Source: Rothia aeria
Lineage (GTDB): Bacteria; Actinomycetota; Actinomycetes; Actinomycetales; Micrococcaceae
Reading direction: 5' to 3'
DNA length: 64,000 bases
Assembly: GCA_002355935.1 (NCBI GenBank)
Contig: AP017895.1
Location: 620,001-684,000, forward strand
Made by a program: the position numbers and the translations under genes. The notes beneath the pieces are model-generated. The model was not told the origin of the DNA and did no database searches. It saw only the letters and a program-made list of their open reading frames with translations. Below, one piece after another: positions 47,764-57,219 of this stretch (within the stretch, counting starts at the first letter, position 1; each line of letters starts with the position of its first letter).

Positions 47764-47869
47764 GGGCTATGGCGGTGTGCACAAGCATAGGGTGATATGC
47801 AGGGGTGCAGCTGACATAATGAGAAGAGAATCCCCTGCTGCCGTTGTGCACGAGTGAAAAGGAAAACTT

Positions 47870-48553
47870 TTGGAACAGCACCCTCCCCAGCCATCGGAAT
47901 ATCAACAGTACGCGCCGCAGAATGTTTACGGGTACCAGCAGGTGGTGACCGAAAAACCGGAGCGCAATAAGACCGTTAATATTGGGCTGATGCTCCTGTA
48001 CATCTACATAGGGATAACAGTTCTAAGCACCGCTCTTGAGGTAGTTATCTCGTTCGCCACCAACAGGTATGAGCATCTGGCTGAGCTTCAGAACTATGAC
48101 AGTTATAGCAGCGGCGTCACCATTGATACTGGCACCTATACAGCTATGGTAATTACTATAACCATCATTATGCTGGTCGTTAAGGTCAGCCTGATGGTTC
48201 TGTTCACTCTCATGTACCGTGCTGGGCGCACATGGGCGCGCATATTGAGCGCTGTCCTTGCGATTCTTGCCGCATTGCAAAGCTTGTGGGGGTTAATCTC
48301 TATCCCATTTCTTGCCGCTGTTGACCCCGGCATTGTACCGGACTACATGCATTCTGCGGTGGTGGCGGCTAGGGACACTGCTATTTTCACTTTTGCTTTC
48401 AATGCTGTGGGCGGTGCCAACGCAGTCGCAATCGCCATTTTCCTGCTGAAGAAAGAAGCCTCTGAGTACACCGCACAGTACGCAGCATGGCGCACCTACC
48501 GCAGGAGCGCCACCGAGCGCGCTATCTACGGGTCGCAGCAGATGCGGTACTAG
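47870..48553 (+). CDS. Four-helix membrane protein, local paralogue
   Basis: 227 residues. N-terminal tail EQHPPQPSEYQQYAPQNVYG, then NKTVNIGLMLLYIYIGITVL, a block nearly shared with the 49645 gene. Four helices in all, and the C-terminal signature AAWRTYRRS. TTG 47870 follows aaaagga. The frame is intact. No domain of known function. Confidence 0.72.
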   Translation: MEQHPPQPSEYQQYAPQNVYGYQQVVTEKPERNKTVNIGLMLLYIYIGITVLSTALEVVISFATNRYEHLAELQNYDSYSSGVTIDTGTYTAMVITITIIMLVVKVSLMVLFTLMYRAGRTWARILSAVLAILAALQSLWGLISIPFLAAVDPGIVPDYMHSAVVAARDTAIFTFAFNAVGGANAVAIAIFLLKKEASEYTAQYAAWRTYRRSATERAIYGSQQMRY

Positions 48554-48735
48554 CAAGCGCCGAGTCTTCTGCCGGTAACCGGCGGAAGGAGCTTCGCAGC
48601 TTTTTCGGTGCTTAAGAGAAGCACTGCGGATGCTGGCTGCGCACATCTTGGCGGCAGGTACCTGCCTGGCCCAAGAGGCAGGGTTTGGTACGGTGGTAGG
48701 GAGAGAACCTGTAGCACGTTCATAAGGAGAGAGTC

Positions 48736-49481
48736 ATGAGCCACGACTTTCCCAACCCGCAGAATCCTCACCCCAGGCTCAGCACCACAGGGGCGCAGCG
48801 CCCCACGGTGCTGCCGATTTAAGTGCTCTAGGCCCGCACGGGACACCGGAACATTACGAGACGCATCAGGTTTATGAGCACCTGCCCACTGAGCCTTCGC
48901 GGCCTTCCGCCCAGGTGCGGCTGGGCATAAAACTCATCTATGCGCATGCTGTACTCATAGTGGTGCACGGCGTGGTGAGTTTCTACCGTGACACGATCCC
49001 CACCAGCACTACAGTGTACGCCCAGCACGGCGCCGCAGCCATGGACGTCACGATTGGGAAGATTGCCGTTTTGTACGCGGTCATCACCCTCGTGCTGGTG
49101 GCCACCAATATTCTGGTGGGAGTGTTCTACTCGCGGGGGTACACGTGGGCGCGTATTACTGCGGCGGTGCTGGCCATACTTGGTGCCATGAATAACCTCC
49201 TCCTTGGCCTGCTGACCCTCATTGGCGTGTTCGAGCTTTTTGCGGCGCTTTCGCGGGCGTCAGATTCGGCAGACCCCGGGTACATTGAAGCGTACCGTTA
49301 CGCCACCATTTTTGTGGTGGCTTCGGCGGTACTGTACTTGGTGGGGCTGCTGCTGTGCATCATTATCGCCGTGTACATGTTCAAGCCGCAGGCGGCGGCA
49401 TTTACTACGAACTGGGGCATGTGGCGTGCCTACCAGAAGAACCCCAGCATGTACGTTCAAATACCGCCAGCGCACTTCTAA
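48736..49481 (+). CDS. Four-helix membrane protein, local paralogue
   Basis: About 248 residues when one C is added in 48771-48774, which extends MSHDFPNPQNPHPQ... into the frame of AQVRLGIKLIYAHAVLIVVH. Four helices follow, and GMWRAYQKN closes the conserved part. aaggaga precedes ATG 48736. The RLGIKLIYAH block corresponds to NFGVRLIYIYVG and NIGLMLLYIYIG in its neighbours, supporting common descent. Confidence 0.7.
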
Positions 49482-49644
49482 TACCTGGCGGGGCGGCAGC
49501 TAGGTGGGGTGTCTTCGACCCTGCTCTCACGGTGGCTGCGGTATCTGGTTTATGCATATGGGGCGTTATTTCCCCTTAGCGCGGCGGTATTTTTGGTAGG
49601 GTGGAGACGACAGTCACTACATTTACCCCGTGAAGGAATACACC

Positions 49645-50461
49645 ATGAGCCAGTACCCGCCGCCTTCCGGTCAGCCTCAACAGCAGCTGCCGAGTTATGC
49701 TCAGCCCCCGGGTCTTCCGGGTATTATGGGGCACCGATCGGGCAGCAGCAGTTTCACATGCCTGTGCCGGATGAACCGCCGCAGAGCAATAAGAAGGTGA
49801 ACTTCGGTGTGCGCCTTATCTATATCTATGTCGGGTGTCTGGTAGTGGGCCTGATCGTGGATTTTCTGCCCGGCTACCAAAACGATGGTGACCGGGTGGG
49901 GGAAGTAATATCACGCGGGGCGCCGCTCGTCGTTAATATGCTGATAACTGCGGTGTCGATTACAGTGGCGATTGTGGTCGCCACGTTCTATAAGAAAGGG
50001 TATACGGCGGCGCGGATCACAGCCGGAGTGCTCGCTATTGTGCAGGGGCTTTTCCTGCTTATGCAGGTAGCATTGGCTACAGTGGCGATTCTTGTGGCGT
50101 GGACGCTCATCTCTGACGCAGATAAAGACAATGTATTTAGGGTAGCATCCGAGAACCCCTGGCTGTTGCTGCCTTCATAGCAGCGGTACTGCTGATGCTG
50201 ATAAAACTGGTGCTGTGCATCATGATTACCTGCAGCGTGTTCAAATCTGAGCCCAGCAAATTCACTGCCGACTGGGGCGCATGGCGTAACTACCAGAACA
50301 GTGTGGCGCTCACCCAGCAGGTTCAGGCATACGCTCCGCAGCAGCCCACCGCACCCGGGTTTTCTGCCCCTGCTGCGGCAGCGCCTAACCACTATGAGGC
50401 GTACAGCCAGCAGAACAGCCGTCATGAGAGTGACAAGAACGAGGGCCCTAAGCTCAACTAG
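49645..50461 (+). CDS. Four-helix membrane protein, local paralogue
   Basis: About 272 residues after adding one C in each of 49705-49709 and 50156-50159. The tail MSQYPPPSGQPQQQLPSYAQ precedes NKKVNFGVRLIYIYVGCLVV, then helices up to AVLLMLIKLVLCIMITC and the signature GAWRNYQNS, followed by a Pro/Ala/Gln-rich end. ATG 49645 follows tgaagga. The stop overlaps the convergent gene by 4 bases. Confidence 0.7.
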
Positions 50462-50787
50462 TGCTTGTACGCCTGCGGGTTATCGCAGGTGAGGTGTACC
50501 GCCTCCACACCCGCAACCGCTGAGTGGCTGGAAAAGGCATCAAAAAGGTGGCCTATATCGCCGGTGAGCACCCACTGACGGCCCAGATGACCGCACAGTT
50601 TAAGAAGCCCATACACGTGGTGCTCCCAGCTGTGTATGGGTTGCTGAATTTCAAAAATATTCTTATCCCGCGCGGTGACAGTCAGGTTCAGCTCCGTGAG
50701 TTCTCGCCGTACCCTATTCAGCACGCGTTCGGCGGCCGCATCGGATGTGGCCGCTAGGAAGAACGTCAGCCGGGTAGTCGCTATCAT
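50458..50787 (-). CDS. Small protein of unknown function
   Basis: 109 residues, MIATTRLTFFLAATSDAAAE..., with a regular alternation compatible with an alpha/beta fold and a WEHHVYGLLKLCGHLGRQW block. No signal or membrane segment. Convergent with the membrane-protein cluster. I do not recognise the family; coding is supported by normal composition and the absence of a better frame. Confidence 0.55.
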   Translation of the reverse strand: MIATTRLTFFLAATSDAAAERVLNRVRRELTELNLTVTARDKNIFEIQQPIHSWEHHVYGLLKLCGHLGRQWVLTGDIGHLFDAFSSHSAVAGVEAVHLTCDNPQAYKH

Positions 50788-50881
50788 CAGTGGCCTTACA
50801 TCTGCGCGCGGCCCCCCACTGAGGAAATAACGAGAAAGTAATTCCCAATAGGGACCGCCGCAAGTACAGCAGCAGCGAAAA

Positions 50882-51543
50882 CTATTCGCTCAGAGCCTTC
50901 TGCTCTTTCTTACGGCCACGTATGTACTCAATAGCCACCGGAACCACCGAGACCAGCACAATAATCACGGCCAGAAGCTCAATGTTCTTGTGCACAAACT
51001 CGATACCGCCCAGCAGCACCCCAGCGGTCCCGATCAAGCCGATCCACAGTACCGCACCCAGAATATTCCACAGATTAAACTTACGGCGCGGGTACGAAGA
51101 AATACCGGCCGCCAGCGACACGAACGTGCGCACAATCGGCACGAAACGCCCCAACACCAGCGCCACCCCGCCGCGCTTAGCGAAAAACTCCTCAGCCGCG
51201 TGCAGGTTCTTAGTGCTCAAAAACTTCGCGTCATCCTTGAACAGGTTACGTCCGTAACGGGCGCCCAACTGGTACCCACCTCGCCGCCAGCGACGGCGGC
51301 AACAATCAGCACCGGGAACGCCAGCCACAGCGAAAGCCCCATACGGTCATGCAGCATGCCGAGAGCAAAAATAAGCGAATCACCCGGCAAAACCGGGAAC
51401 AGCACGCCGGACTCAATAAACACGATGATCGCCGAGACCACCAGCACCCACGGGCCGGTGCTAATAAGAATATCCTCAAGATTAAAACCGAGAAGCGCCA
51501 CGGGCATATGCGCAACCAGCGCAGAGGCGAGAAGAGACATCAC
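50882..51543 (-). CDS. DedA-family membrane protein
   Basis: About 220 residues. The SNARE-associated/DedA core shows ESGVLFPVLPGDSLIFALG (with the conserved FLPGD-type acidic motif), then GxxxGYxLGARYGR once the C run 51275-51277 is extended by one base, and GGVALVLGRFVPIVRTFVSLAAG, the conserved R-F-x-P-x-x-R motif. These proteins are lipid scramblases or transporters recycling undecaprenyl phosphate. The C-terminal tail is basic (IRGRKKEQKAL). Confidence 0.9.
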
Positions 51544-51930
51544 AATCCTGAAACGTAAATAGGTCTATAAAAGTCAGTGTGCGCGGTGCGCAATAGCAAC
51601 AGCCTAACCCCGCACCTGAGGAACGGGTAACGGCACACTATGCGGAAGCTGTGTAACACTGTGCCCAATTCTACCTGTAGCGAGCAGGAAAACACATAAC
51701 CAGTGTCCTGCCGCCACCGTGATACGCACCGCCTCAGACACAGCCAACCAGCTGACCCCGAGCGGTAAAGACTGGTGGTGCTGGAAGCAGAACCCCGCAC
51801 CAGCACCAGCCCATCAGCAAGATGCTGCCCTGCGCCCAGCAGACAGTACCGGGCACCAATACCACTACAATAGAAGCCTTTTCTGACATGATGGAAAGAC
51901 AACCGTGAACCCGCACCCCAAGAAGGCACC
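51544..51930. other. Intergenic region upstream of dedA and recQ
   Basis: 387 bases between divergent genes. I see no gene here; open frames are shadows without ribosome-binding sites. It should contain both promoters. Confidence 0.5.
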
Positions 51931-54127
51931 GTGAACAGTAACCACCTTGCGAGCCCACAGGCGCAGCCTCTGCCCACGCGCGCCCGCACCCTCCTAGCTG
52001 CGCTCACCAACAACCCACACGCCGCCTTCCATACCGGGCAGTACCAGGCGATCGAAGCGCTCGTGGCACACCGCCGCCGCGTGCTCGTCGTCCAACGCAC
52101 CGGGTGGGGAAAATCCGCCGTCTACTTCATCGCCGCCCTGCTGCTGCGAGAACAAGGGGCCGGGCCAGCACTCATTATCTCCCCGCTGCTCGCCCTCATG
52201 CGCGACCAAGTAGCCGCCGCAGAACGCGCCGGGGTGCGCGCCGCCATGCTTAACTCCTCCAACGTGACCGACTGGGACGACATCCACACCCGCCTAGAAT
52301 CCGACCAGATCGATGTGCTCCTCATCAGCCCCGAAAGGCTCAACAACCCCGCCTTCCGCGACGAATGGCTGCCGCAACTCGCCCCCGCCTCGGGCTGCTC
52401 GTAGTGGACGAGGCGCACTGCATCTCAGACTGGGGGCACGACTTCCGCCCCGACTACCGGCGCATCGGTCGGCTCATTGACGACCTGCCGCCGCGCATAC
52501 CCGTGCTCGCCACCACCGCAACCGCCAATGAGCGCGTGGGCGCAGACATCGCAGAGCAGCTTGCCGCGCATCCGCCAACCGGTCGCACCCCAGACCCAGA
52601 CAGCTCCGAACCGCAAAAAGTACTCACCCTACGCGGCCCCCTCACCCGCGACTCCCTCCGGCTGGGGGTGCTGCACCTGAAGGAGCCCGCAGAACGCATC
52701 GGTTGGCTCATCGCGCACCTGAATACCCTGCCCGGCTCCGGCATTATCTACACCCTCACCGTATCGGCGGCGCAAGACACCGCCCGCGCACTGGCTCACG
52801 CCGGGTACCGGGTTTTGCCCTACACCGGCGGTATGGACGCTGAAGAACGCATTACCGCCGAAGAAGCACTCAAAAACAACCAGGTGAAAGCCCTCGTGGC
52901 GACCAGCGCCCTCGGCATGGGGTTCGACAAACCCGATTTGGGGTTCGTGGTGCACCTGGGGGCGCCCTCCTCCGCGGTCAGCTACTACCAGCAGGTAGGG
53001 CGCGCCGGCCGCGGGGCCATTAACGCCGACGTGCTGCTGCTGCCCGGCCCCGAAGACACCGCCATCTGGGAATACTTCGCCACCGCCTCAATGCCGGACG
53101 AAGCCAACGCCCACGCCGTGCTCACCGCCCTCGCTGAAGAACCTGAGGGGCTCTCAATCCCCGCCCTGGAATCCCGCGTGCAGCTGCGCCGCACCACCCT
53201 GGAGCTGCTGCTTAAAGTGCTCAGTGTTGAAGGGGCCGTACACAAAAATAAGTCGCGGTGGGCCAGCACCGGTACGTCCTGGGCGTACGATGCAGCCCGC
53301 TACGAGGCGGTGGCACGCGCCCGAGTGGCCGAGCAGAAAGCCATGCTCGCCTACGAAAACACCACCACCTGCCGTATGGTGTTTCTCGCCCGTGAGCTTG
53401 ACGATAACACCGCAGAACCCTGCGGCACCTGCGATACCTGCACCGAACCCTGGTATCCGCGCACCGTCCCGCAGGAGGCGCTCACCGCCGCCACCGGCTC
53501 CCTCACCGCAGCAGGGGTAGAGATCACTCCGCGTAAACAGTGGGCTTCTGGGCTGAGTAAGCTGGTGGGGGATACCGCACCCGCCGGAACCCGCATCCCC
53601 GCCGATGAGCAGGCAAACACAGGGTATGCGCTGGCCCGCCTGAGCGATCTGGGGTACGGGGCGCAGCTGCGTGAACTGTTCACAACCGACGCCCAGGGCA
53701 CCCCGCATGATGCCCCACACCCGCGCCCCTCGGTAAGGCGTGCGTGAATGTGCTCGCCGCCTGGGACTGGGGCGACACGGGCCGCCCCGTCGCTGTGCTG
53801 ACCGTGCCCTCACCGGTGCGCCCGCAGCTTGTGCGTTCACTGGGGGAAGGACTGGCAGGTGTGGGGAAACTAGCCTACCTGGGAGAGGCCGTGCTCACCG
53901 ATGCTCCACGGTTTTTCGGCGGCAATAGTGCGTTTCGGTGCGCGGATGCCCTGCGCTGTTACACGCTGCCAGACCGGGTGCGTGACTACCTGCATGAGCA
54001 TCAGGTGCCGGTGCTGCTGGTGAGCGAGCTGGTGGATTCGCGCTGGACCTCCACGGTGCTTGCCCGCGAACTGCGGCGTGCGGGCGCGAGCGCGGTGTAC
54101 CCGTTTGCGCTCGCCTACAACGGGTAA
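51931..54127 (+). CDS. recQ: RecQ-family DNA helicase with phosphoribosyltransferase-like C-terminal domain
   Basis: About 732 residues after adding one C in 52382-52386 and one in 53726-53729. Helicase motifs: QRTGWGKSAVYF (motif I), LALMRDQ (Ia), VVDEAHCISDWGHDFRPDYR (motif II), LATTATAN (III), LATSALGMGFDKPDLGFV and YYQQVGRAGRG (V-VI). A zinc-type cluster CRMVFLAREL...CGTCDTC follows. The last 130 residues (WDWGDTGRPVAVLTVPSP to VLLVSELVDSRWTSTVLARE) resemble a PRTase fold; in related actinobacterial proteins they are fused to RecQ. GTG start. Read without correction this locus looks like three separate genes. Confidence 0.88.
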
Positions 54128-54157
54128 AGCCTATCGGATAGGGGAGTATGAGCTGTT

Positions 54158-54676
54158 ATGGATGATGAAGAGTACGCGGTAGATGCCGGTGATTCCGCTG
54201 TTCTTAGCGATGCCCCGGCCCTGCCGGAGCATCAGCGGTGGATGCACCTGGCCCTGGATGAGGCCCGCGCCGCAGCCGGTGAGGGTGAGGTGCCGATTGG
54301 GGCGGTAGTTATTGACCCTGCCGGGCGTGTTATTGGTTCGGGGCATAATATGCGTGAGCGGCACCATGACCCCAGCGCGCATGCTGAGGTGCTTGCTATT
54401 CGTGCTGCCGCCCAGCAGCTGGGCACGTGGCGGCTGCAGGGGTGCACCCTGGTGGTGACTGTGGAGCCGTGCCTCATGTGTGCTGGGGCGGTGCTCATGG
54501 CGCGTATCCCCACCGTGGTTTTTGGGGCTTGGGAGACGAAGACGGGCGCGGTGGGGAGCCGGTATGATGTGCTGCGTGATGCTCGATGTGCGCCGCCGGT
54601 GCGGGTGTATGCGGGGGTGCTGCGGCAGGATTGTGCGCGTGTCATGAGTGGTTTCTTTGCCCGTAAACGTGACTAG
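54158..54676 (+). CDS. tadA: tRNA-specific adenosine deaminase
   Basis: Makes inosine at position 34 of tRNA-Arg(ACG). Zinc and proton-shuttle residues are visible as HAE (75-77) and PCLMC (C105, C108). The core starts near MHLALDEARAAAGEGEVPIGAV; the 28 residues before it are an extension, so ATG 54242 is an alternative start, but ATG 54158 has aggggag upstream. It follows recQ by 30 bases on the same strand. Confidence 0.93.
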   Translation: MDDEEYAVDAGDSAVLSDAPALPEHQRWMHLALDEARAAAGEGEVPIGAVVIDPAGRVIGSGHNMRERHHDPSAHAEVLAIRAAAQQLGTWRLQGCTLVVTVEPCLMCAGAVLMARIPTVVFGAWETKTGAVGSRYDVLRDARCAPPVRVYAGVLRQDCARVMSGFFARKRD

Positions 54677-54813
54677 TGCGCGGGGCGGCTGGGGGAGCGG
54701 GCCTCACGGTGGGGCTGCTGCGGTTCGTGTGTGGGCTTTGAAGCAGTTAGCCCCCACGGTAGCAGTCTAATAGTATAGAGGTAATAGTACTCACAGGAGG
54801 GGAGGGCTTAGCG

Positions 54814-55431
54814 TTGCAGCGTCCCGTTGCCGAGGCCGCGACTCGTCGCCCCGGCCGCACCAGCAAAACCCAGCTGAAGCTTTTTAACGCGGCCATGGAA
54901 ATCATGGGACAGCGGGGGCCAGAGTTTGCAACCGTTGAAGAGGTTGCGCAGCTTGCTGGCGTTTCGAAGGGCACCGTCTACTACAATTTCGGGTCGAAGA
55001 AAACGATGATCGACCAGCTTTTGCAGTACGGAACCGACCTGCTACTGCGCCAGATGGAGGCCGCCGCTCAGATGCATAGCGACCCCCGTGAGGCGCTGAG
55101 GGCCAGCATCTACACGGCACTGAAATACCTTGAGGACCGACCGGGGTACGCCCGGCTGTGGATCGCTGAGGTGTGGAAGAGCATGAACGACTGGTCGGAG
55201 AGCATGATTGATAGCCGTCAGAGCCTGCTGGACTTCATCGAGGCCAGGGTGGCTGCCCTGAGCAAACGGTACATGATTGACAGGGCCCAGGATGTGCGTT
55301 CCACCTCGGTCGCTATTTTTGGTGCCGCCTATATGCTGTCAATGGACCGGGTGATTCACAGTTCGCCCCGCACCGCTGAAGACGCCACGCGCGCGGTCAT
55401 GCAGGTGGTGGACGGGTACATCCGCCGGTAG
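54814..55431 (+). CDS. TetR-family regulator
   Basis: 205 residues. The HTH is TSKTQLKLFNAAMEIMGQRG...EEVAQLAGVSKGTVYYNFGSKKTMIDQLLQ; the ligand domain is helical and includes GYARLWIAEVWKSMNDWS. TTG 54814 follows aggaggggagg. Direct repeats taatagtat / taatagtac at about 54768-54790 could be an autoregulatory site. The next protein-coding gene is far, so its target is not obvious. Confidence 0.85.
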   Translation: MQRPVAEAATRRPGRTSKTQLKLFNAAMEIMGQRGPEFATVEEVAQLAGVSKGTVYYNFGSKKTMIDQLLQYGTDLLLRQMEAAAQMHSDPREALRASIYTALKYLEDRPGYARLWIAEVWKSMNDWSESMIDSRQSLLDFIEARVAALSKRYMIDRAQDVRSTSVAIFGAAYMLSMDRVIHSSPRTAEDATRAVMQVVDGYIRR

Positions 55432-55572
55432 CCAGAGAGCCGCCCACTCGCAGGCGCAGCAGGGACGAAAAACAGACCGCTATAGCGCGGCCAGCCCCAT
55501 AGGCCCTGGCAGCTGTGGGGGTCTGAGGGGTTTTGCGATGCCCCAGACGGTGCGTTAGAATAGCTTAAAGCT

Positions 55573-55659
55573 GGTGGTGTGTCCGAGCGGCCGAAGGTGC
55601 ATCACTCGAAATGATGTTTGGTGTAAAAGCCAACGGGGGTTCAAATCCCTCCACCACCG
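55573..55659 (+). tRNA. tRNA-Ser (CGA)
   Basis: Class II tRNA of 87 nt: acceptor ggtggtg / caccacc with discriminator G, anticodon loop ctCGAaa (55607-55609), long variable arm, T arm with ggttcaaatcc. No encoded CCA. Confidence 0.95.
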
Positions 55660-55665
55660 CTTCTG

Positions 55666-55710
55666 AACCCGCCGGGTGTCTCGCACTTATGCGAACCCCG
55701 GCGGGTTTCT
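55666..55710 (+). terminator. Terminator after tRNA-Ser
   Basis: Arms aacccgccggg / cccggcgggtt, then tttcttg. The 55711-55995 stretch that follows is increasingly AT-rich, with only an 18-residue ORF (MFQINLDTEQFKPLKEWP, 55949-56005) that may be a broken immunity-type gene. Confidence 0.88.
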
Positions 55711-55995
55711 TGTACAGAGTGTCCTCCCGGGAAGTTTGGTGGGCACCGTGTTTCTACACATGCCTTTGTGGCAGCAGAAGACATGATTTTAATACCTGAA
55801 AAATTTGTTTGCATGGGTGAATCAAGGCTTATTGGAGAGAATGTAACAGTCTCTCCCCCCCGTCTCTGCGCCACACGATGTATGCGCCCTGAAGGGTCCC
55901 TCTTAGTTTGGTAAATTGATACGAGTGGCTTAGATGATGATGTGAAGTATGTTCCAAATAAATCTGGATACAGAACAATTTAAGCCTCTAAAAGA

Positions 55996-56312
55996 ATGGC
56001 CTTAGAAAGATATAAGCAGGCCTTTGAACTTCTAAGACGTAAGCCCACAAAAACGGATTCAATAATGCTCAGTGATTATGATAAAAAATTATTATCAGGA
56101 ATAATAAAAATCAGGAAACATCTCTATTGGAGATTAAGGAGTATCTAATTAATCTGCAAAATAAGAATGTATCCCAAGATGAATTATATTCATTTCTAGA
56201 AGAACTTCGCTCCGATGCAAAAACAGAAAGCGAAGAAGACCGCATTTTAGAAATAATGGATTTAGTATGCGGATGGTGTTCTTGGGGTTTACAAATTTAT
56301 CCGCAAAAATGA
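55996..56312 (+). CDS. AT-rich small gene, immunity-like, frame broken
   Basis: MALERYKQAFELLRRKPTKT... joins, if one base is added near 56098-56102, to a second frame ending EEDRILEIMDLVCGWCSWGLQIYPQK, giving about 105 residues. The composition is AT-rich, unlike the chromosome, and it stands beside a SMI1/KNR4-type immunity gene. I do not recognise the family; 'immunity-like' is contextual. If the shift is real the gene is dead. Confidence 0.45.
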
Positions 56313-56452
56313 TTGAGTTGAAAATTTGGAGGCTCTGGTTCGCAAAATAACCCAGGAATACCTGGCGTATGCTCAAACTGGCATATTAATATACAATAGT
56401 TCTGGACTCAGATGCTATAAAATATTGACCACACACATACCTGGAGGCTTCT

Positions 56453-56903
56453 ATGGATTTATCTCAAATAATTAAACACTATAGAAACTGTTTGTCCGCA
56501 CTGCCTGACGCCCCTTTATATGGAAATATTCCTCAAGGGGCTGATAAAGTGAGTGGGCAATTAGACTCTTTTTTGACGTTGGAACATAAACAGTTTTTAT
56601 TATTGTGCAACGGAGGGTCTTTTGGGGATATAGAGTTGTGGAGCGTGGAAGAAATATTGGATAAACAATACAGGGTGCCAAAAATTTACAAGATTCTATG
56701 TATGAAGCGGGACAAGTTTTATATGAACCAATTTTTTAAATAGAATCAATAACCAGGTAACATTTAATATTGATGGCGAAAAAAGCGTCCCTTTCTCTTC
56801 GTTCATTGAGGAATACGTGTTTGGGGAAAAATATAAATATATATTTGATGATGCTGATATAGATGATATGTGGTACTTCTTCCTGCAAGGCAACCCTATT
56901 TAG
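56453..56903 (+). CDS. SMI1/KNR4 (SUKH) family immunity protein
   Basis: About 150 residues when one A is added in 56680-56684 and one T in 56732-56737: LTLEHKQFLLLCNGGSFGDIELWSVEEIL, then SMYEAGQVLYEPIFLNRINNQVTFNIDGE and SSFIEEYVFGEKYKYIFDD. The 'FLLLCNGG...D..LW' block is the SUKH signature. Such proteins neutralise polymorphic or contact-dependent toxins; no cognate toxin is present. Strongly AT-rich, so acquired. ATG 56453 follows ggaggc. Confidence 0.75.
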
Positions 56904-57219
56904 AATCTAATCGCTCAAGCCATAGTCCTCATCCCAAAAAGGCAGTGCGTGCGGAACACACGCACATGGTTTCCTGCTTTTCAGGCGGCTTCCCTCCCTC
57001 TATGGGCCTCTGAAACCGAAACAAAAGACGATTTCCGACATGCTGAATGGGCGAGCAGTAAGGCGAGGAGCGAGACGCCGTGTCATAAACCGACACAAAC
57101 GACACATTGCTACGCGCACTTGGCACGCCCCTGCCTGCTGGCACAGTATAGGGTTGAGTACCTCTGTTCCTCGACCTTGGCGCATCATTCGGCTGCGCTA
57201 AGCCAACCAGGAGTCATGC
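56904..57219 (+). promoter_or_regulatory. Upstream region of metY with short hairpins
   Basis: 316 bases without a gene. Two adjacent small stems, ggcg...cgcc and gtgtc...gacac, lie at about 57061-57095. No match to SAM-I, SAM-II or SAM-IV patterns that I can recognise, though a methionine-pathway leader would be a natural place for one. A caggag site precedes ATG 57220. Confidence 0.35.
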
